A stretch of DNA of 64,000 nt from Madurella fahalii (Eukaryota; Ascomycota; Sordariomycetes; Sordariales). A program made the position numbers and the translations under genes. This document shows, piece after piece, positions 1-11,280 of the stretch. The notes beneath the pieces were generated by a model. That model saw only the letters and a program-made list of their open reading frames with translations, searched no databases and had not been told where the DNA came from. Each line of letters opens with the position of its first letter. The first letter of the stretch is position 1. The stretch is from the NCBI GenBank assembly GCA_029876055.1, contig CM056880.1, forward strand, positions 62,001 to 126,000, in the 5' to 3' direction.

Positions 1-2
1 AC

Positions 3-374
3 CGTAAGCGGAAGGGCCTTCCGTCGGATGATGAGGAAGAGGCTGGCGACGGCAATGACGATGAGACCAAACCCAAGACAAAGCCGACTTCCAAGCGCGC
101 CCGCACCACCAAAACTGCTACTCCGGGCACTCCGACCAAGTCCAGAGGTAAGACCGCTTCTGCCAAGACTCCGAGCTCTGGTCGCGGCAAGAAAAATACT
201 GCCTTGAAAGAGATGGTTACCCTTGCTTCTGCTCCGAAGGAGGAGGAGGAAGAGGAAGAGGAAGAGGAAGAGACTGAGGAGGCGGAGAAGGAGGTCAAGA
301 AGGAAGGCATGATCAAGTTGGAGAGAGTCATTGACGAGGATGGAAATGAGGCCTATGAGTCTGGCGACATCTGA
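3..374 (+). CDS. C-terminal part of a lysine- and glutamate-rich, probably nuclear protein (5' end outside window)
   Basis: An open frame enters from the left edge and ends at TGA 372-374, giving the last 123 codons. The protein is strongly charged. It has Lys/Arg/Thr/Pro-rich stretches with SPKK/AT-hook-like spacing (KSRG, SGRGKK), then a run of more than ten consecutive Glu residues, and a short ordered tail ending in ESGDI. Such composition is common in chromatin-associated or nucleolar proteins, and the basic patches could serve as nuclear localisation signals. No domain is visible in this piece, so function cannot be assigned. The reading is supported by codon regularity and by the absence of stops in this frame only. 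Confidence 0.7.
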   Translation, partial: RKRKGLPSDDEEEAGDGNDDETKPKTKPTSKRARTTKTATPGTPTKSRGKTASAKTPSSGRGKKNTALKEMVTLASAPKEEEEEEEEEEETEEAEKEVKKEGMIKLERVIDEDGNEAYESGDI

Positions 375-1019
375 GCAAGCGATTTTGAGACATTGGAGCA
401 TGAGGGCCATGGATTCTTCGAGATGGGTACATTAACTGCTTCTAAATAATCGTTTGCTTTCCCATTCTTCCTTTGGCTACCGTGATCCCGTCCATTCATG
501 TTCAAGGACTCTAGTCGAGCACACGACCTTACTTCTGCAGAGAGGACTTAAGTGGGCACCGGCGCACCGAAGGAGAACAGGTAATACTGATTCAAAGGCC
601 GCCGCCGTGCCTGTCTCGAGCCACAAGGCGGGTGAGTACCAAAGACCCCTAAAACTCACGAGGCATCACTACGAGACACTGAGATGAGCATAGCGGTGCG
701 CATGCGCACCCGAGCCACTTCGTTCCGCCTAAGGCTCCAATTTACTATCATTTCCGACACATCGCCCCACGACCGTTCCGGAGGTACCAATATTGACAAA
801 TCCATAATCTGTGATCCGGCCTCTAACGGTAGTCATCCCCAAACCCCGACTTTTCCTTTACGGAACTTCATCAGAGATTGTTATCGTTTATCCGATGTTC
901 ATCCGTTGTAACCAATTACCGTCACACGAATCGTTTTCGTCGCCGCCGTCGAGGATGTGTTCTTTACCTTAGAGACCTAGGTGGAGTCCCCGGATCCGTC
1001 TCACCCGGTCCTCCCCTTC
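375..1019. other. Intergenic, no gene seen
   Basis: 3' flank of the first gene. Only short frames without recognisable protein character are present. Confidence 0.5.
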
Positions 1020-2230
1020 CACCGCCCGAGTCCCTGTCGCAGAAATGGCAGCCGGCGCAGCAGATCCGGTCCGTATTCTTCAGCCTGCCTGCTCAACTCC
1101 GTCAATTAATCTTACGTGAGGCATTGGGCGACCGATCGCTTCGTATTGAGCTTCACCAGCGGGAGATGCATATGTACATCAGGTACTCGGCAGAAACCCG
1201 TCCAGCCAAGGGTTCACCCGCTCGGAGATGACGGGCAATGGCTCAGACCGGCGCTCAGGAGTGGAGTCGATTGGTTTCATGGCTCCAACACAAACTGCAA
1301 CCCAAAGAAGCGTTCCTGGAGTGAGGATGATTCGCGGCTATAGAGGTGTTGCGGCAGCGTCCGCCACCGTGGACGAGTAAGGCAGCTGACTGGTGATAGC
1401 TGCGGTCATTTGGAGCCTTTTTTGTCGGTCTATGCTGGGCCGGCAACTTGTTGACCAACCCGATACGAAACCTCCTCCTCTGCTACCGCAACATAGCAAT
1501 GTTGAGGTAGTAATGGGATTCTTGTTGTCGTATAAACACGCGTAAAGCTACTTCTTATCTTGATTATCTTACTTTCCTCAGAACTCACCGGATTGTCCAA
1601 CAGCTGTGACGAGGGCCTGCATACTCTACTCAGCCAACACGAACATCATGGAAATACGGCCGCAGACCCACTGGCTGGCGTGGTTGAACCTTTGCTCCGT
1701 AGCTCCGTGGCTCTGGATTGGGCCCGGAGCGCGCCTCGTCACTTCTTTGCAGGTGAGGTCATGTCTCTTCGTCAGCCAGCGGTGCCAACCGCCCAGGCTC
1801 GAGGAAGACCCCGCCCGCCTCTTTGAGCAACGCGACTGACTCGCTCACTTTTCCTAGCCTGTAACGCTTGGAGTGGATCCCCTGCGCGTTTGATAACGAT
1901 TTCCTGGAGTGGCTATGTCAGGAACTACTAGAAGTGATGGAAGAATGTTTCCTTTCGCCCACTATTACAAGTCAAGATCAAGATGCCCCGGATGAAAGAG
2001 TTCCTTGTGCCGATGCCGAAAACCCTGTTTTTCAAGCGACATCCGGATTTTTATCCTTTCACCGAGCGGCCGGGGGAGCTAGGACCAGGCGGCGGAAGGT
2101 ACTGGATTGTGTGCTACACGACCAATATCGGGAGTGGGGGTACGACGGGGCTAGATGGGACCCCTAAGGCTTCAGGTTTAACTGAGTCCTTTGCGAAGTG
2201 TTCCGTCATCAGGGCAGAGGCTGGTTAGCT
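1020..2230 (+). pseudogene. Decayed 2EXR/DUF7730-like gene (F-box-like fungal family)
   Basis: Several plus-strand fragments in shifting frames resemble, in the right order, fungal proteins of the 2EXR/DUF7730 type. Around 1045-1145 lies a piece reading FFSLPAQLRQLILREALGDR, like the N-terminal 'sPFFrLPaElRrqIL.eAfGdRt' box. Around 1610-1700 lies RACILYSANTNIMEIRP, like the 'qaY.Eai.vLYstNtihi' box. Around 1985-2130 lies an MPRMKEFLVPMP..RYWIVCY segment, like the C-terminal part. Stop codons and frame changes interrupt the fragments, and no set of short introns obviously repairs them. It is therefore called a relic. The family assignment comes from remembered motif order, not a search. A heavily spliced functional gene is the alternative. 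Confidence 0.4.
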
Positions 2231-2434
2231 CACCATGCAACACCAGACCGGTTAGACTTGGGTATTAATACGGTTCAGTATCATTTTCTGCGGCGATACC
2301 ATCCCAGATATGCTCTTCTTGGACTTGATGCGGTATGACCGGGTTAAAGAATGAGAAATTGCTTTGATATGATACTATTGTACCTACGTAATGCCCCTTC
2401 TACCTTTCTATAAATGTAGGATGTGCCGATTTCC

Positions 2435-4394
2435 TTATGCGATCCGCTTGAAGAGCAGGGTCTTTGTAGGATCAGGGACTGACTAAAGGTTGGTTGACAC
2501 GTTAGTTACGGTATCGTTCCATGCTCCGCTGTACTCTGGATTGACAAGGTAAGGGATAAAGAAACCGAGAAGACAAGGCCCAAGTCAAGGAGCAAATGGA
2601 AGCGTAATTGGCGCAATAGTCAATATAAGCGAGGGCGAAGAAAAGGAAACTCACAGATGGCCCAAACATGATATTCGGATACCTCTCCGCTACCCCCTCA
2701 GGCAGCTTGATGTCGTACATGAGCAGCGTATTCGCGACAATCATCTTGATTTCATTAGCCGCAAAGAAGCGGCCGGGACACGCGTGCCGGCCGTAACCAA
2801 AGGTGAGGACATTCGGGTTGACGCTGACAAACTGGTTCTGGGCGGCCGCCTCCGCCTCACCCTCTTCCCTAGCATGCTGGCGCAACCGGTAGAAACGCCA
2901 AGGGTCAAACTTTCCTGGCTCGGGGAAAACATCGGGATCGTGGGCAACAGCGTCGGCTGGCACCTCAATGATCACGCCAGCAGGAACAGCCTGACCGTTG
3001 GAAAGTGTAAAACCTTTGTTGACCTTGCGAGAAAAGGAAGCAAGGCCTGCAGGATGGAAGCGCATCGTTTCTTTGAGGAAACTATCGAGCTTCTTCATGG
3101 CTTGGAGTGCTGAGCTGGTGTAAACGCCGCCATGCTCGGCCAGGACTGATCGGATCTCCTCTCGTAGTTCGGGAATGTACTCGGGGTACGCGGCTAAGTT
3201 GTAGAAACTAAACGCCTGGGTTAGCTTTCAACAGCAAAGCGAAGTGGGCCGAGGGGGGCACGAACGCGTTAGTCGTCGTCAGGGTAGTCGTATGGATTGC
3301 TGCAAACGAGATGCCCAGCTGGATCCTGGCCAGCTCCTCGGTGGTATACTGCTTGAATTTGTCCTGGGCATCCATGATCCACTGCAGCATATCGTCCGGC
3401 TTTTCGCTATCCATCATGCGCCGCCGTGCCGCAACAATCGGACGGAGGAACCGGTCGGCCTGCGCCATGCGGCGACCCAACTTTCTGACTTCTGGCAGTC
3501 GGCTGGCTTTGAAAGGCCGGAGCCACGGACGGACCAGCTCGATAGCCCGACGAGCCTGCATCAATTCGACGGTGTAGTTGATTGCGGCATCCAGATATTC
3601 CTCGGAGCGGCTGAGTTCAGGGCCAATAAACACCCGGCCGGACACTAGGGCTACAATTCGAAGCAGCTTCTGGTTGATGTTTACCTCGGTCCAATCGTCG
3701 CAGGGCGGTAGCTCTGCGTGGAACGAGTGCTGGACTTCGTCGGCGATGGACGGATTCAGCCGCACAAGGGCCGGGGTCAGGCTCGTCTTGATAGTATGAG
3801 GGATCATGGTTTGGCCCGTCATGAGCCCGGTGTACTTGGCGTGCATTGTCTGCGGCCTGTTAGTGACTTTTAACGCTTGGCGTTGACCAAGAGTAGCTCA
3901 CTTGCTCAACAGCACCGTCGAAGCTAACAACATCATCGGGGAGTTTTCGGAGCTCGGCCAGGAACTTGGGCGGTACTACGATGACCGTGTATTCTTGGAA
4001 GCCTTGTCAGCACGGTCTAGGCTATGATTGCACAGGCTGCCCGGCTCGATGGGCCGTTGGGGAAGCTTACTATTTGACGTGACAATCCTGAAGATGCTAT
4101 CCTTGAACTGGTCGGCAAGGTGTATTAGCACACTATCCGTGGGCAGTTGGCGGTGTTGCAGAGTCGCCTAACCTTTCGGTAGCCATCGAGGTACAGCTCC
4201 CTAGCTTTGAACAGATACGCTTGCCTCCGCTTCTCATCGCCGCCTAGTTCTTGTCCCGCAACCGGAATGTTGGCAAGGGCCTGTCGCTTGGAGAGGGTTT
4301 GTATGAGGAAGATGACGAGCAAGGCGGTAACTGTCGGCAAGACAAGGGGCAGCTTGCCGCCGATGTTCTGGAAAATAGTCTGCGTGTCAGCCAT
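2435..4394 (-). CDS. Cytochrome P450 monooxygenase, microsomal, ent-kaurene-oxidase-like fungal class
   Basis: Six exons on the minus strand: 4394-4173, 4107-4071, 4002-3902, 3849-3266, 3207-2655 and 2482-2435. Together they give 514 aa, normal for a microsomal P450. A hydrophobic anchor lies at about residues 13-35. The K-helix ExxR is in FLKETMR, and the haem loop is FGYGRHACPG with the cysteine ligand at Cys458. The protein ends DPTKTLLFKRIA. Residues around exons 2-4 (FKDSIFRIVTSN, TMHAKYTGL) and the overall pattern recall fungal ent-kaurene-oxidase-like P450s, but the substrate is unknown. The ATG at 4394 is the first one before the membrane anchor. The intron 3265-3208 uses a weak donor (gttcgt) but restores the frame NAFYNLAAYPEY. 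Its partner is the NADPH-P450 reductase, encoded elsewhere. The nearest neighbour is a divergent Zn2Cys6 regulator 1.4 kb away. No terpene or polyketide enzyme lies beside it, so its pathway cannot be inferred. Confidence 0.88.
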
Positions 4395-5782
4395 GATGTA
4401 CGGCACTGTACGGCTGTTGTGCCACCAAAGCTAAATTTTGAACGATGCTGTCGGCGCGCGACGGAAGACCAAGCGCAACGCGCCTTCTTATATGTACAGT
4501 ACCTCTCCTCACACTGCAGGCTTCTGCATTGTTAACCTGACGTGCGCACCTCCGGTACCCCCTGATTGCCCCATCATTCCATTGCCTGTGCGCTTGATAA
4601 TTGGGGCCGTCGTAAAGACCCGCTCGTCTAAAGCCAGGTTGTGGTTCCATTGGGCGTTCAGCTTTTCCACAACGGCAGCGGCCTGGTGCAGTGCTTGAGC
4701 GGGTCCCGCTGGCAAATTAACCGCAGATCTGACGCTAGACAAACTCCTCAGCCGCTATGCCGGGTTGGAGATGGGAATACGAGTCAGATAAACCAACTGT
4801 GTCCTTGGATACTAGTATAACAGGGAACTAACTGCACCTCCCTTAAGACGGACGAGAAATGATACAGAGAGCACAAAGATAAATAAAGAGATAAATGAAG
4901 AAAGAAGTAGATAGTAGTAGAAATAAACAGAAAAGTGTACTTTTGCATAGGCGAGAGCTAGGACTTGTCGGATGTAGTTAGACCTGATCTTTACTATAAG
5001 ATAATGAGGTCGAATTATCCACTTGAAATAACACGCCAAGCGAGCCATTCGCGCATCAACAGCTTCGCCACGCTTTATCATTGGCGCACCCGGTGGACGC
5101 AAAGCAGGTGCAATCGAACGCCACAGAACCCGGATATGGAAGGTGTGTGCCTTTGCAAGTGGTTGGTGGACGGTCGGGTTTTTCTTTACGCGGAACTTTT
5201 CGTTCCTTTGCCGATGGATACTCCGTCGTCCCCGGGCAACCTCAAGCAATTTCTATGCAGCCGGGCCCCAGGTTCGTTATCCCGGGGATTTTGCCGATCA
5301 ACTAATTAGGGTTAGGGTATCGGTTTCGGATCGTTTTTCCATTGGCTCATTGTTCCAGCTGGTTCCGCCAAGTCCCGTCAAAGAACATGGGACGCAAGCG
5401 GATCCGCGGACAGGCCTGCCCCGACATGGGGTGACGACACGAAAGGCATCGATTCAAACCTTGGCAATCCGATCAATATCATTTTCTTCCCAGGCCCTTT
5501 TACTTCGGGTGCAAATGGCCGTGACAGCAACACTGTCCCGCCACTGACGATCTACCTGATAGGTAGCTTTAACTCCGCTTCCTTGGGGGAACATGACGTG
5601 TCCGGAGACATCACCGTTTCATCTCAAGGATTGGCGACACGCTCCCTGATTGGATGCGGAGTGGTACTCGCCAATTGCCAATCTGTCACCGACACTTGCC
5701 GAGACTAAGCAAAGCCGGTGCCCGCCCGCGCGGTGCCAGTTCGCTTTCGCTTTCCTCTGCCTCACCCGACAAATACCAATCA
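4395..5782. other. Divergent intergenic region between P450 and Zn2Cys6 regulator
   Basis: No convincing gene. It contains a purine-rich AT-rich stretch at about 4850-4940 and a two-unit TTAGGG motif at 5306-5317. It should contain the promoters of both flanking divergent genes. Confidence 0.5.
5306..5317 (+). repeat. Two-unit telomere-like motif (TTAGGGTTAGGG)
   Basis: Exactly two copies of the fungal telomere hexamer. Such teloboxes occur in promoters, and this one lies about 470 bp upstream of the regulator start. It may be chance. Confidence 0.5.
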
Positions 5783-7166
5783 ATGGCACGTTTGCGGCTA
5801 GGATACACGAAATCTCGGACTGGCTGTCTCCGCTGCAAGCAGCGCCGTGTCAAGGTGAACAGCCATTTCCCCCGCGGCATGCTCCCGAGACGGCCCGCTG
5901 ATGCTCTACCTATGCTGCTAGTGCGACGAGAATCGGCCCTGCAAAGCTTGTGTTCGCCATGGGATCGAGTGTAGCCTCGTTTCCGGCGAACCGAATGCCA
6001 ACCAGCCAGCAGCATCCAGTCCGCTGACAGCTACTTCGCCAGCCCCGACACGGGCCCGGCGAATGCCAAACAGGCCAAGGAGGCCCATCAACCCGAAGCT
6101 CAACCCATGTCCGCCATCTTCCGAGCATCCCGGAGAACAAGCCTCGGATACAGTACCCTCCCCCGATGGGTCGGCGCTCACACTAGCCGAGTCTCAATTG
6201 ACGACTGCCAGTCCGGACCCGTTTCCTTATTTTGCCAAGTTCGTCACCGGCCAACCAGAGGAAGACACGGCAAACTGGGTTTCCGATCTAGAACTGCTTC
6301 ATCATTTTACCACCTCGACATTCAAAACATTTTCCACGAGGGATGAGACGGAGCGTCTATGGCAGGTCGAGGTGCCGAAGCAAGCCTTTGCCCACGTATT
6401 CCTGCTTCACCACATCCTGGCCCTTTCAGCCTACCACCTCGCCCACCTGCACCCGCAGAGGCGTCAGGCACACTCACTCCGGGCCTCGCAACACCAGAGC
6501 CTCGGTATCCGGGGCATGAGAATGGCATTGACAAGGATCACAGCAGACAACTGTCATGCGTTATTCGCCTCTGCGAGTTTTCTCTTTATCTGCGCATTAG
6601 CGTCGTCCACCGCAGAACCCACCATCGACGACCTGGTTGATGTCTTCCTCCTCGTCAAGGGAATCGGAAGCGTCCTTTCCTCATCGGATGCGACGATAAG
6701 ATCGGGCCCCCTCTCCGAGCTCTTCGTACGGCGTGGACCGGCCGAACGACTCAATCCGACGCTCAACCGGGTAGTGCTAGCCCTTGAAGACTTCTCTGAT
6801 CAGCTTGACAAAACACAGTCTGACGAGCGCGTGTGGGACATCATTCACACCGAGGCCAAGCGTCTGGCAACGGCAATTCGAGAGGCAAGCGCAGCTAGCA
6901 AGGATTCTGAGTACCGCGTTGTCGCGGCATGGCCGATACTCATGATGGACGATCTGGTCCCTCTCCTGCGCCAGCGCAATCACGCGGCGCTAGCATTGGT
7001 GTCCTACTACTGTGTAGTGTTCCACGAGGCAGAGTTGCAGTACTGGTTCATGAAAGGATGGACATCAGGCGTTATCCGGGATATCTTAAAAACCATAGAG
7101 TCTCCGTGGAACCAGCACTCTGCATGGGCTCAGGGGTGGATCAATAGCAGGGTCAACATGGGCTGA
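5783..7166 (+). CDS. Zn2Cys6 transcription factor, sterol-uptake-control (Upc2)-like
   Basis: Exons 5783-5854 and 5922-7166 give 438 aa. The zinc cluster is near the N-terminus: CLRC, six residues, C, DENRPC, KAC, VRHGIEC. This is the canonical C-x2-C-x6-C-x5-C-x2-C-x6-C spacing. The 67-nt intron falls directly between Lys24 and the third cysteine, so the motif appears only after splicing. A Ser/Pro-rich linker follows, then an alpha-helical fungal regulatory domain (DLELLHHFTT, VFLLHHILALSAYHLAHLHP) as in the Upc2-like regulators. It should bind DNA as a nuclear activator or repressor. Targets are unknown; the divergent P450 gene upstream is a reasonable candidate. The ATG at 5783 lies 12 codons before the cluster, as usual in this family. 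Confidence 0.88.
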
Positions 7167-7317
7167 CGGCACGGCTGACAAGGTTGGACCTGCCACGGGA
7201 TCACTATTAGCACGATGCGCCCATCAACGGGTTCTCAGCCATCCCGGTCTTGCCGCTAGCACCCGCTACACATGTTGCAGATAGCCTCCTCTAAAACTAG
7301 CTTTTGCGGTATTGGAT

Positions 7318-7348
7318 GCTGTTGCTGTTGTTGCTGTTGTTGTTGTTG
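7318..7348 (+). repeat. GTT/GCT trinucleotide repeat
   Basis: About ten consecutive GTT or GCT triplets in non-coding sequence 150 bp past the regulator stop. Confidence 0.85.
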
Positions 7349-8163
7349 GCATTTAGCGCGCAGGGCTGGGCCGCTTTGTGACCCCTGAGAAACATGACGG
7401 TAATGTGACTCTTGGGGCACTTTGGGCAACGAAACGACAACCCTACACTTGTCCTTGACTTAGATGAATCGACTGCATCTTCGGGTAGGCATAGTTGTGG
7501 CCAATTATGGTTAGTTGGGAGCTTACTTTTAGGTGTTTTAGTCGGTTTATCTAAACCGCTTGTCCTTTGCCCTCAGCTAACGGGCTGCCACGAGGTGCTT
7601 TTCTTTTCAACGACCACGTAATAACTTCAAGCTTCGTGATCACTATTCTGCACTATCAGGTTTTAACTGTCGTAGTTGAGTTGAACTAGTGCTCGGTGAA
7701 TCTACAGCTTGAATACAAAAAACGTTTCCCTCGGATATTTACCGGCTTACGCCTGGGGATCATTGACTGATTCGGGTCGCAGTCACCATCTCTGGGCTCC
7801 ACGAGCTGCATCCGGAATCGCACACAAATCTCATTCCATGTAGCAGGCATAGGGTTCGTTCTTCTTGGACTCGGTCCCCCGAGGGCCTCGCCCCGCTCGC
7901 CATGAGCATGTCGAGGCTCAAGGTCCCTGCGGCTGGCTTGGATATCGTCTCCCGGGCAACCGACGTCCAAACTCGGTCTTCTGGTTTTCGGATCTGAACC
8001 TAGAATCCTAGGCTGGAGGGGACGACGGCCCCACCTGCCGCAGCCCACACCCTCCTTTAACCCTTCTTCCTAACCGCATCTCGATCTGTACCATTAAACT
8101 CTCCAGATTCACTAGATTCGCCACCACAAGCCGTCGCGGCCGCTGCCGTTCGTGCAATGAACA

Positions 8164-8188
8164 ACACACACACACACACACACACACA
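8164..8188 (+). repeat. (AC)n microsatellite, about 12 units
   Basis: Uninterrupted AC dinucleotides in non-coding DNA. Confidence 0.9.
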
Positions 8189-8506
8189 GGTGCCATTTCG
8201 TCATCCCGGGTGCCTTGTTTCGCCTTCCGAGGTGGCACAGCCCTGTTGGGCAGTCGTGTTGTTTGATCCTGCCTCCTCTGCTGGCTCATGCTTCCCTTGT
8301 AGTCATCAAGACTATGGGAAGTTCGGGTATCACTTCGGAGAATAGACGCATCCTAAAGAACACGAGGGGGATCTGTGCGAGGTTGCAGCTGTGGTATTCA
8401 AATGTGTTCTAAGTCAGACGCTGGGGATAGACGGGGGCTTGGGGGAAAGACATCAGATGAGGAAGGTTGAAAGGGGTTTGTGGAAAGCAAAAAAACGGGT
8501 AGATGG

Positions 8507-8531
8507 TTTTTTTTTTTTTTTTTTTTTTTTT
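8507..8531 (+). repeat. Homopolymer T tract, 25 bases
   Basis: Twenty-five consecutive T. Its length is likely to be unreliable in the assembly. Confidence 0.9.
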
Positions 8532-9901
8532 GAAGCTGGGGCCAGGGGATAGAGTTGTTAATTCGCTTCTCGGAGCCAGAAGGAACTGAGGCAGGGCGGG
8601 GTTAGTATTGTTACGGCTGCTGATGGTCTGCAGGACGGAGCAATATTCCTGGAATATAGGCATAAGGGGGCTGAAGACGATTGCTGGGCGAAGAGACGAG
8701 AGTGGAGTGGGAGTGACGATGCTCTCTGGAAGTTCTGGAAGTCTTGGACGTGTTGTTGAATCAGGGCTGAGAGACGACGAGGTTGGTTAGGCCAGAAGCA
8801 GGGCGAAGCCGCGAAAGGCGACTCTATGTTTTCTTCCATGCCATACTTATTAAGATGAAGCACGTCGATTATGGGTTGAATGCTTCAAGTTTCCTTTGGT
8901 TGCAGTTCCGCTACTTGGCATATTGGGGGTGTAATTAACTGTCAACTCATCGTCGACTGAAATCTTTCCGCCAACGTATAGGGCCCGAGTCGTGGTGTCG
9001 CTCTGCAATGACTGTTTAGAATTTGATGATGTTGAAGGCCACCCGAATGCTAAGGATAGCCGAGTACTATCTTAGGCTCCCTGCTGCCATCACCACGTCC
9101 GGCGTCGGGCCAAGGAGGGCTGTGCAAGCGAAAGGAAACGCAAGAAGCCGAATCCGGCGCAAGAAGTATACCACGGCTAGGACACTCCAATGCTACCTGC
9201 TAGCGAGAGTGGCGCAAACAAAATAAGGGGATTCAGTGCTAAGGTAATGCGGTGGCCCACTCATTGAAGCCATGGCGCCCATCCAGCTCAGAAAACGGGT
9301 TCGGCATGATTCCCGAGTGTGCACAGGCGCGTCAGCGGCTTGACCGGTGAGCGATTGGACTTGTCTGCACCCCGGGTTCAGGGACTGAGCGAGCGTTGCA
9401 GTGTTTGTAGTTCCTGGGGAAGGTGATCCCCTGTTTTGCTGACGTTTGGGTTCGGGTCAAACCGCTTTGCAAGATCTCCGATTCCATACATGGGCGTTCC
9501 TTGGCACCCCTGATCGGGCAGCCGTCCTTTGCTAACAGGCTAGATTGGCAACCGAATTCGGTCATTTCCTAATAAGATCGACATACAGCAACAGTCTCTA
9601 ACTTGTCGGATGCAATGCATCTCTGACACAGTTCCTGGTTTCTGGGTGAAGAAAGGGACAGGAGCGTGTCTTCGGCAGTTGATACCGGGAGTCTGTAAGG
9701 GAACCGTTCGAGTAAAGCTTCCCTTCTTATTGATGTGCCCTTCCCAGCTCTCAGAACCATCAACCGACCCGTGCCTATCCTTCTCCACCCTATCCATCAC
9801 CCGGTGCTGTCCCGTCTTGGCCCAAGCATCCTTGAAGCCCCTAGCGGTGTTTCCCGTCAACCGTTTTCCTCTCTTTTCCATCTGTATAACGCACGGCAGC
9901 C

Positions 9902-11112
9902 ATGGATGCCGACGCGAAAGCTGACTATGGCCCACAGCTCAACGCTGTCATCTGGCTATTGATCTCTGTGTCGGCCGTCTTCTTGTTCACGCGGCTATAC
10001 CTGAAGAACTGCCAGAACCGTGGGCTCTGGTGGGATGACTGGATCCTCCTCGCCTCGTGGGTCGCCTTGACTGCCCAGGCCGGCCTAATTGCCCATGTCG
10101 TGAGCCTTGGCTACGGCAAGCGGTTTATCCCCTTGCCGAACCTCCCTTTCTTTGGGCTGCCTGTGAACATCCTTTCGACGCTGTTGATCATCGCCAACCT
10201 CTGGGGCAAGACATCGTTTGCCGTGACGCTCCTCCGTCTACCCGTCCGCTGGATGAGGATTTGCGTCTGGTGTATCCTGGTGTCCATGACCGTCACTCTC
10301 ACAGCCAGTGTTATTCTAGTCTGGGTGGAGTGCAGCCCCTTCAAGCTTCTGGGCAAATGCGTCCCACCGGATGCGTCGCTGAAATACAACATATTCTCCT
10401 GCGGTAGGGACCACGACCCTTGCGAATGTTGCAGCTAGTTGAGGAACGGTGCTAACATGACGAATCTTTTGTCAGTATACTCGGCGCTCATGGATATCGT
10501 CCTCGCGTTTCTGCCCTGGAAGTGGATTTGGAGCCTACAGATGAGCAGGAAAGAGAAGGCCGGCGTACTTATAGCCATGACCATGGGAGTGTTGTCAGTG
10601 ACGGGCGAGTCGCCTCTGGCTGGGTGTGTTGGCTGACAGAAGACGACAGTGCAGGGGCTGCAGCTGCCGTCAAGTCCACGACGCTCCCCGGAATCATGGG
10701 AGGTGACGCGAGAGCGAGCATTCCTCTCTTGGTTTGGGGCAATGCGGAGGCTGCCATTTGCGTGATGGCAGCATCGATTCCCATCCTCCGCTTCCTTGCG
10801 CGAGGCAAATTCCGCGCGCCTGCCCCGGGGGGCTACGAAACAGGTCAGGCGACAACAATGACCGAGTCCGGGTTTAGCACGAACGCCAGCGAGCAATCAC
10901 ATGCCGCCTCTCTAATGTTGCCAATTCAATCCCCGCCAACGGCCAGAAGAGACAACGTCGGCTTGCCAGAGCATAGCGTCGCTCACGGAGGTAGCGAAGA
11001 GGCTGTGCCCCAGGTCGGAGACGATTCGAGCGACGAGGACAGCATCGAACTGACAAGTTACCAACCCCGACCGCAGAGCCCCGTTGACTTTACCCGCGCG
11101 GATCCGATCTGA
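9902..11112 (+). CDS. PTH11-like integral membrane protein with fungal rhodopsin domain
   Basis: Exons 9902-10403, 10476-10593 and 10650-11112 give 360 aa. The first 270 residues hold about seven hydrophobic helices with hallmarks of the fungal rhodopsin domain (PF20684): a WWDDW motif after the first helix, a GYGKR loop, LWGKTSFAVTLLRL, an ECSPF..L.G.C extracellular cysteine loop, and YSALMDIVLAFLPWKWIWSL. The second intron, with donor gtcagt at 10594, was chosen because it produces the family-typical GVFAGAA junction. The C-terminal 100 residues are a Ser/Asp/Glu-rich cytoplasmic tail. PTH11-like proteins are candidate G-protein-coupled receptors, although most have no proven ligand, and no CFEM domain is present. 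It lies 168 bp upstream of the next plus-strand gene. Confidence 0.85.
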
Positions 11113-11280
11113 TCAGCGGGATGATGCGACACGAGAGCGCAGAGCCAAGCAACCCCACATTCACTGCAGGGGAGAGTTACCCCACCAAAGTGGAGCCCAA
11201 ACCTGCACCTGCACGACGCGCTCAAACTTTTCCGTGTAACGCAAGCCGGCAGGGTAGCAGAAAAGGCACAGCCGACCATC

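Larger units (their letters stand above)
7167..9901. other. 2.7-kb intergenic region with simple repeats, no gene seen
   Basis: Frames here are short, mutually overlapping and lack domain character. The region includes a GTT/GCT trinucleotide run, a CA microsatellite and a 25-base T tract, listed separately. Confidence 0.5.

Noticed and set aside
2435..7166. A biosynthetic gene cluster around the first P450 and the Zn2Cys6 regulator
   Set aside because: No core synthase, transferase or transporter lies beside them; two genes are not enough evidence.
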